A stretch of 64,000 nt of DNA from Sulfitobacter alexandrii (GTDB taxonomy: Bacteria > Pseudomonadota > Alphaproteobacteria > Rhodobacterales > Rhodobacteraceae). The notes under the pieces are model-generated. The model was given only the letters and a program-made list of their open reading frames with translations. It was not told where the DNA came from and searched no databases. The stretch lies in contig NZ_CP018076.1 in NCBI RefSeq assembly GCF_001886735.1, positions 496,001 through 560,000 of the forward strand. Reading direction: 5' to 3'. Below are positions 62,554 through 64,000 of the stretch, piece by piece (positions within the stretch are counted from its first letter, which is position 1; each line of letters starts with the position of its first letter). Position numbers and translations under genes: made by a program.

Positions 62554-63540
62554 ATGAGCATTCCCACCACACAACGCGTCATCGTCATCAGCAAGGCGGG
62601 TGGTCCCGACGTGCTGGTCCCGGCGGAGGTGCCCGTGCCGTCGCCGGGCGAGGGTCAGGTCCTGATCGAGGTCGCCGCGGCGGGCATCAACCGGCACGAC
62701 GTGCACCAACGGGCGAACGGTATCCACCATGACGGGTCGCCGACGCCCGGTCTGGAGGTCTGCGGGCGGGTCGTGGCGGTTGGTGCTGGTGTCACCGCCC
62801 CGGCGATCGGCGATCGGGTCATGGCGCTGGTGCAGGGGGGCGGCTACGGCGAATACGCCGTCGCGGCGGCCGCGCTGGCACTGCCGGTTCCGGAAAACGT
62901 TTCGGATGCGGAGGCCGCCTGCGTCCCGGAGGCCCTGTTCACGGCCTGGTGGAACTACTTCGGACTCATGGACCTGCAGAAGGATCAGTTCGGCCTTTTC
63001 CACGGCGGCACGAGCGGGGTCGGGCATCTGGCCCTGCAGGCGCTTTCGGCGCTCGGCTACAGGGTGATTGCCACGGCGGGGTCGGAGCGGAAAGTGAAGG
63101 CGGCGAAGGAATTCGGTGCCTTCGAGGCGCTCAACTACAACGACGCCGCACTGGCGGAGAAGGTCCTGGATGCCACGGATGGCACCGGCATCTCCTGCCT
63201 GATCGATGTTTCGGCCGGCGCACACCTGACGCAGGACGTCGCGATGATGGCGCCCGATGGCACCATCGCGCATCTCTCGGCCGGCGGCGGGGCGGAGCTG
63301 AGCCTTCCGCTTCGTTCGATCATGGCAAAGCGTATCCGCATCACGGGATCCTTCCTGCGCCCCCTTGCGCTGGAGCTGAAGACGCAAGTGGCCGATCGTC
63401 TGCGGCGCGAGGTTCTGCCCCTGATCGGAAACGAGGTGCGGCCCGTGATCGCCCAGCAATTCGAGCTGATGGATGCGAAGGGCGCGCATGCGGGGATGGA
63501 GAAGGCCTCGCATATCGGAAAGATCGTGTTGGTTGCCTGA
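62554..63540 (+). CDS. Quinone oxidoreductase-like MDR-family enzyme
   Basis: A 328-residue medium-chain reductase of the zeta-crystallin/quinone-oxidoreductase type (no zinc cysteine cluster). MNRHDVHQR-type NRHDVHQRANG at about 50-60 and the nucleotide-binding region SGVGHLALQALSALGYRV are present. It probably reduces a quinone or enone intermediate with NADPH, perhaps removing toxic quinones made from catechols. Start with GGAGG 6 bp upstream, 12 bp after the monooxygenase stop. Confidence 0.9.
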   Translation: MSIPTTQRVIVISKAGGPDVLVPAEVPVPSPGEGQVLIEVAAAGINRHDVHQRANGIHHDGSPTPGLEVCGRVVAVGAGVTAPAIGDRVMALVQGGGYGEYAVAAAALALPVPENVSDAEAACVPEALFTAWWNYFGLMDLQKDQFGLFHGGTSGVGHLALQALSALGYRVIATAGSERKVKAAKEFGAFEALNYNDAALAEKVLDATDGTGISCLIDVSAGAHLTQDVAMMAPDGTIAHLSAGGGAELSLPLRSIMAKRIRITGSFLRPLALELKTQVADRLRREVLPLIGNEVRPVIAQQFELMDAKGAHAGMEKASHIGKIVLVA

Positions 63541-63577
63541 CCGGCTGCCGCTTGTCCGCAAAGATGGGAGCAGGATG

Positions 63578-64000
63578 ATGAAACTCTACTACGCGCCCGG
63601 CGCATGTTCGATCGGAACCCACTTCCTGATGGAGGAGATGGGCTTGACCTACGACACCGGCCGCCTCGACCTGAAACAGGGGGACCAGCTCAAGCCGGCG
63701 TATCTGGACGTGAACCCCAAGGCCAAGGTGCCGGCGCTGGTGCGCGATGACGGCAGCCTGTTGACGGAGTTCGTGGCCATCGCCTTCTGGCTGGGCAGGA
63801 CATACCCGGAGAAAGGCATGATCCCCGAGGGGATGGAGGCAGAGGTACGCACCCTCGAGATGCTCGACTACGCCGTGGCCACGATCCACATGCAGGGATT
63901 TTCCCGGCTGTTCCGGCCTGCGAAATTCGCCAGGTCGGAGGCGGAACACGACTGGGTGCGCGAGCAGGGCAGGGCCGTGGTGGACAAGGCCTTCGGGATC
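63578..64000 (+). CDS. Glutathione S-transferase, 3' end outside the window
   Basis: The first 141 residues of a GST. The thioredoxin-like N-terminal domain starts MKLYYAPGACS and contains VPALVRDDGSLLTEFVAI, the glutathione-binding VP and SxxE-type region (here LLTE). The helical domain follows to the window edge. Adjacent ATG codons at 63575 and 63578 are both possible; I prefer the second, with GGAG upstream. In aromatic operons such enzymes isomerise or dehalogenate intermediates. Co-transcribed with the MDR gene. Confidence 0.9.
   Translation, partial: MKLYYAPGACSIGTHFLMEEMGLTYDTGRLDLKQGDQLKPAYLDVNPKAKVPALVRDDGSLLTEFVAIAFWLGRTYPEKGMIPEGMEAEVRTLEMLDYAVATIHMQGFSRLFRPAKFARSEAEHDWVREQGRAVVDKAFGI

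Overview
The window is GC-rich chromosomal DNA from an alphaproteobacterium, most likely a member of the Rhodobacterales (roseobacter group). The reasons are the infA - maf - RNase E/G - yacG - tRNA-Phe order, the style of the exopolysaccharide genes and the BapA-prefix repeat proteins. The species assignment is inference; no database was searched.

1-13.3 kb is an exopolysaccharide locus: two family-2 glycosyltransferases, a Wzx-type flippase, a Wza-like export lipoprotein, GalU, a fused WecG/TagA-type plus polyprenyl-phosphate sugar transferase, a chain-length protein and a polymerase/ligase-like membrane protein. A hybrid histidine kinase, a small molybdopterin-oxidoreductase-like secreted protein and a LuxR-type response regulator lie among them. 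A palindrome, CTATCC-N4-GGATAG, recurs upstream of these units and is a candidate shared operator. 13.3-18.4 kb holds housekeeping genes: a sirtuin, a LysR regulator, a nitrilase-family hydrolase, infA, maf, an RNase E/G homologue, yacG and tRNA-Phe.

18434-57789 is a 39.4-kb genomic island inserted in the 3' end of tRNA-Phe. The last 49 bp of the tRNA gene (18385-18433) are repeated perfectly at 57741-57789, and the island carries a tyrosine integrase (49073-50020). Its left part (19.7-41.9 kb) is a surface-adhesin or biofilm system: three giant Gly/Leu/Asp repeat proteins, a small BapA-prefix protein, a complete LapB/LapC/TolC-like type I secretion system, a frameshifted Omp85-family barrel, a glycosyltransferase, a LuxR response regulator, a soluble hybrid kinase with an HPt domain, and a response regulator fused to a degenerate GGDEF-like domain. 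The middle (42.8-49 kb) contains two identical, inverted IS3-family elements. One copy splits an XRE-type regulator whose frame can be reconstructed exactly. Between the copies lie a Rep-like and a serine-recombinase-like gene.

The right part of the island (50.6-56.9 kb) is a defence module. An Mrr-type nuclease plus TIR-like plus APAZ fusion is translationally coupled to a short Argonaute. It is followed by a tight three-gene operon (HD phosphohydrolase, nucleotidyltransferase, histidine phosphatase) that I cannot assign to a named system.

57.9-64 kb returns to ordinary chromosome: an IclR regulator divergent from an aromatic-degradation operon (extradiol dioxygenase, fumarylacetoacetate-hydrolase-family enzyme, FAD monooxygenase, quinone-oxidoreductase-like MDR enzyme and a partial glutathione S-transferase). 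The shared promoter region contains a perfect 12-bp inverted repeat.
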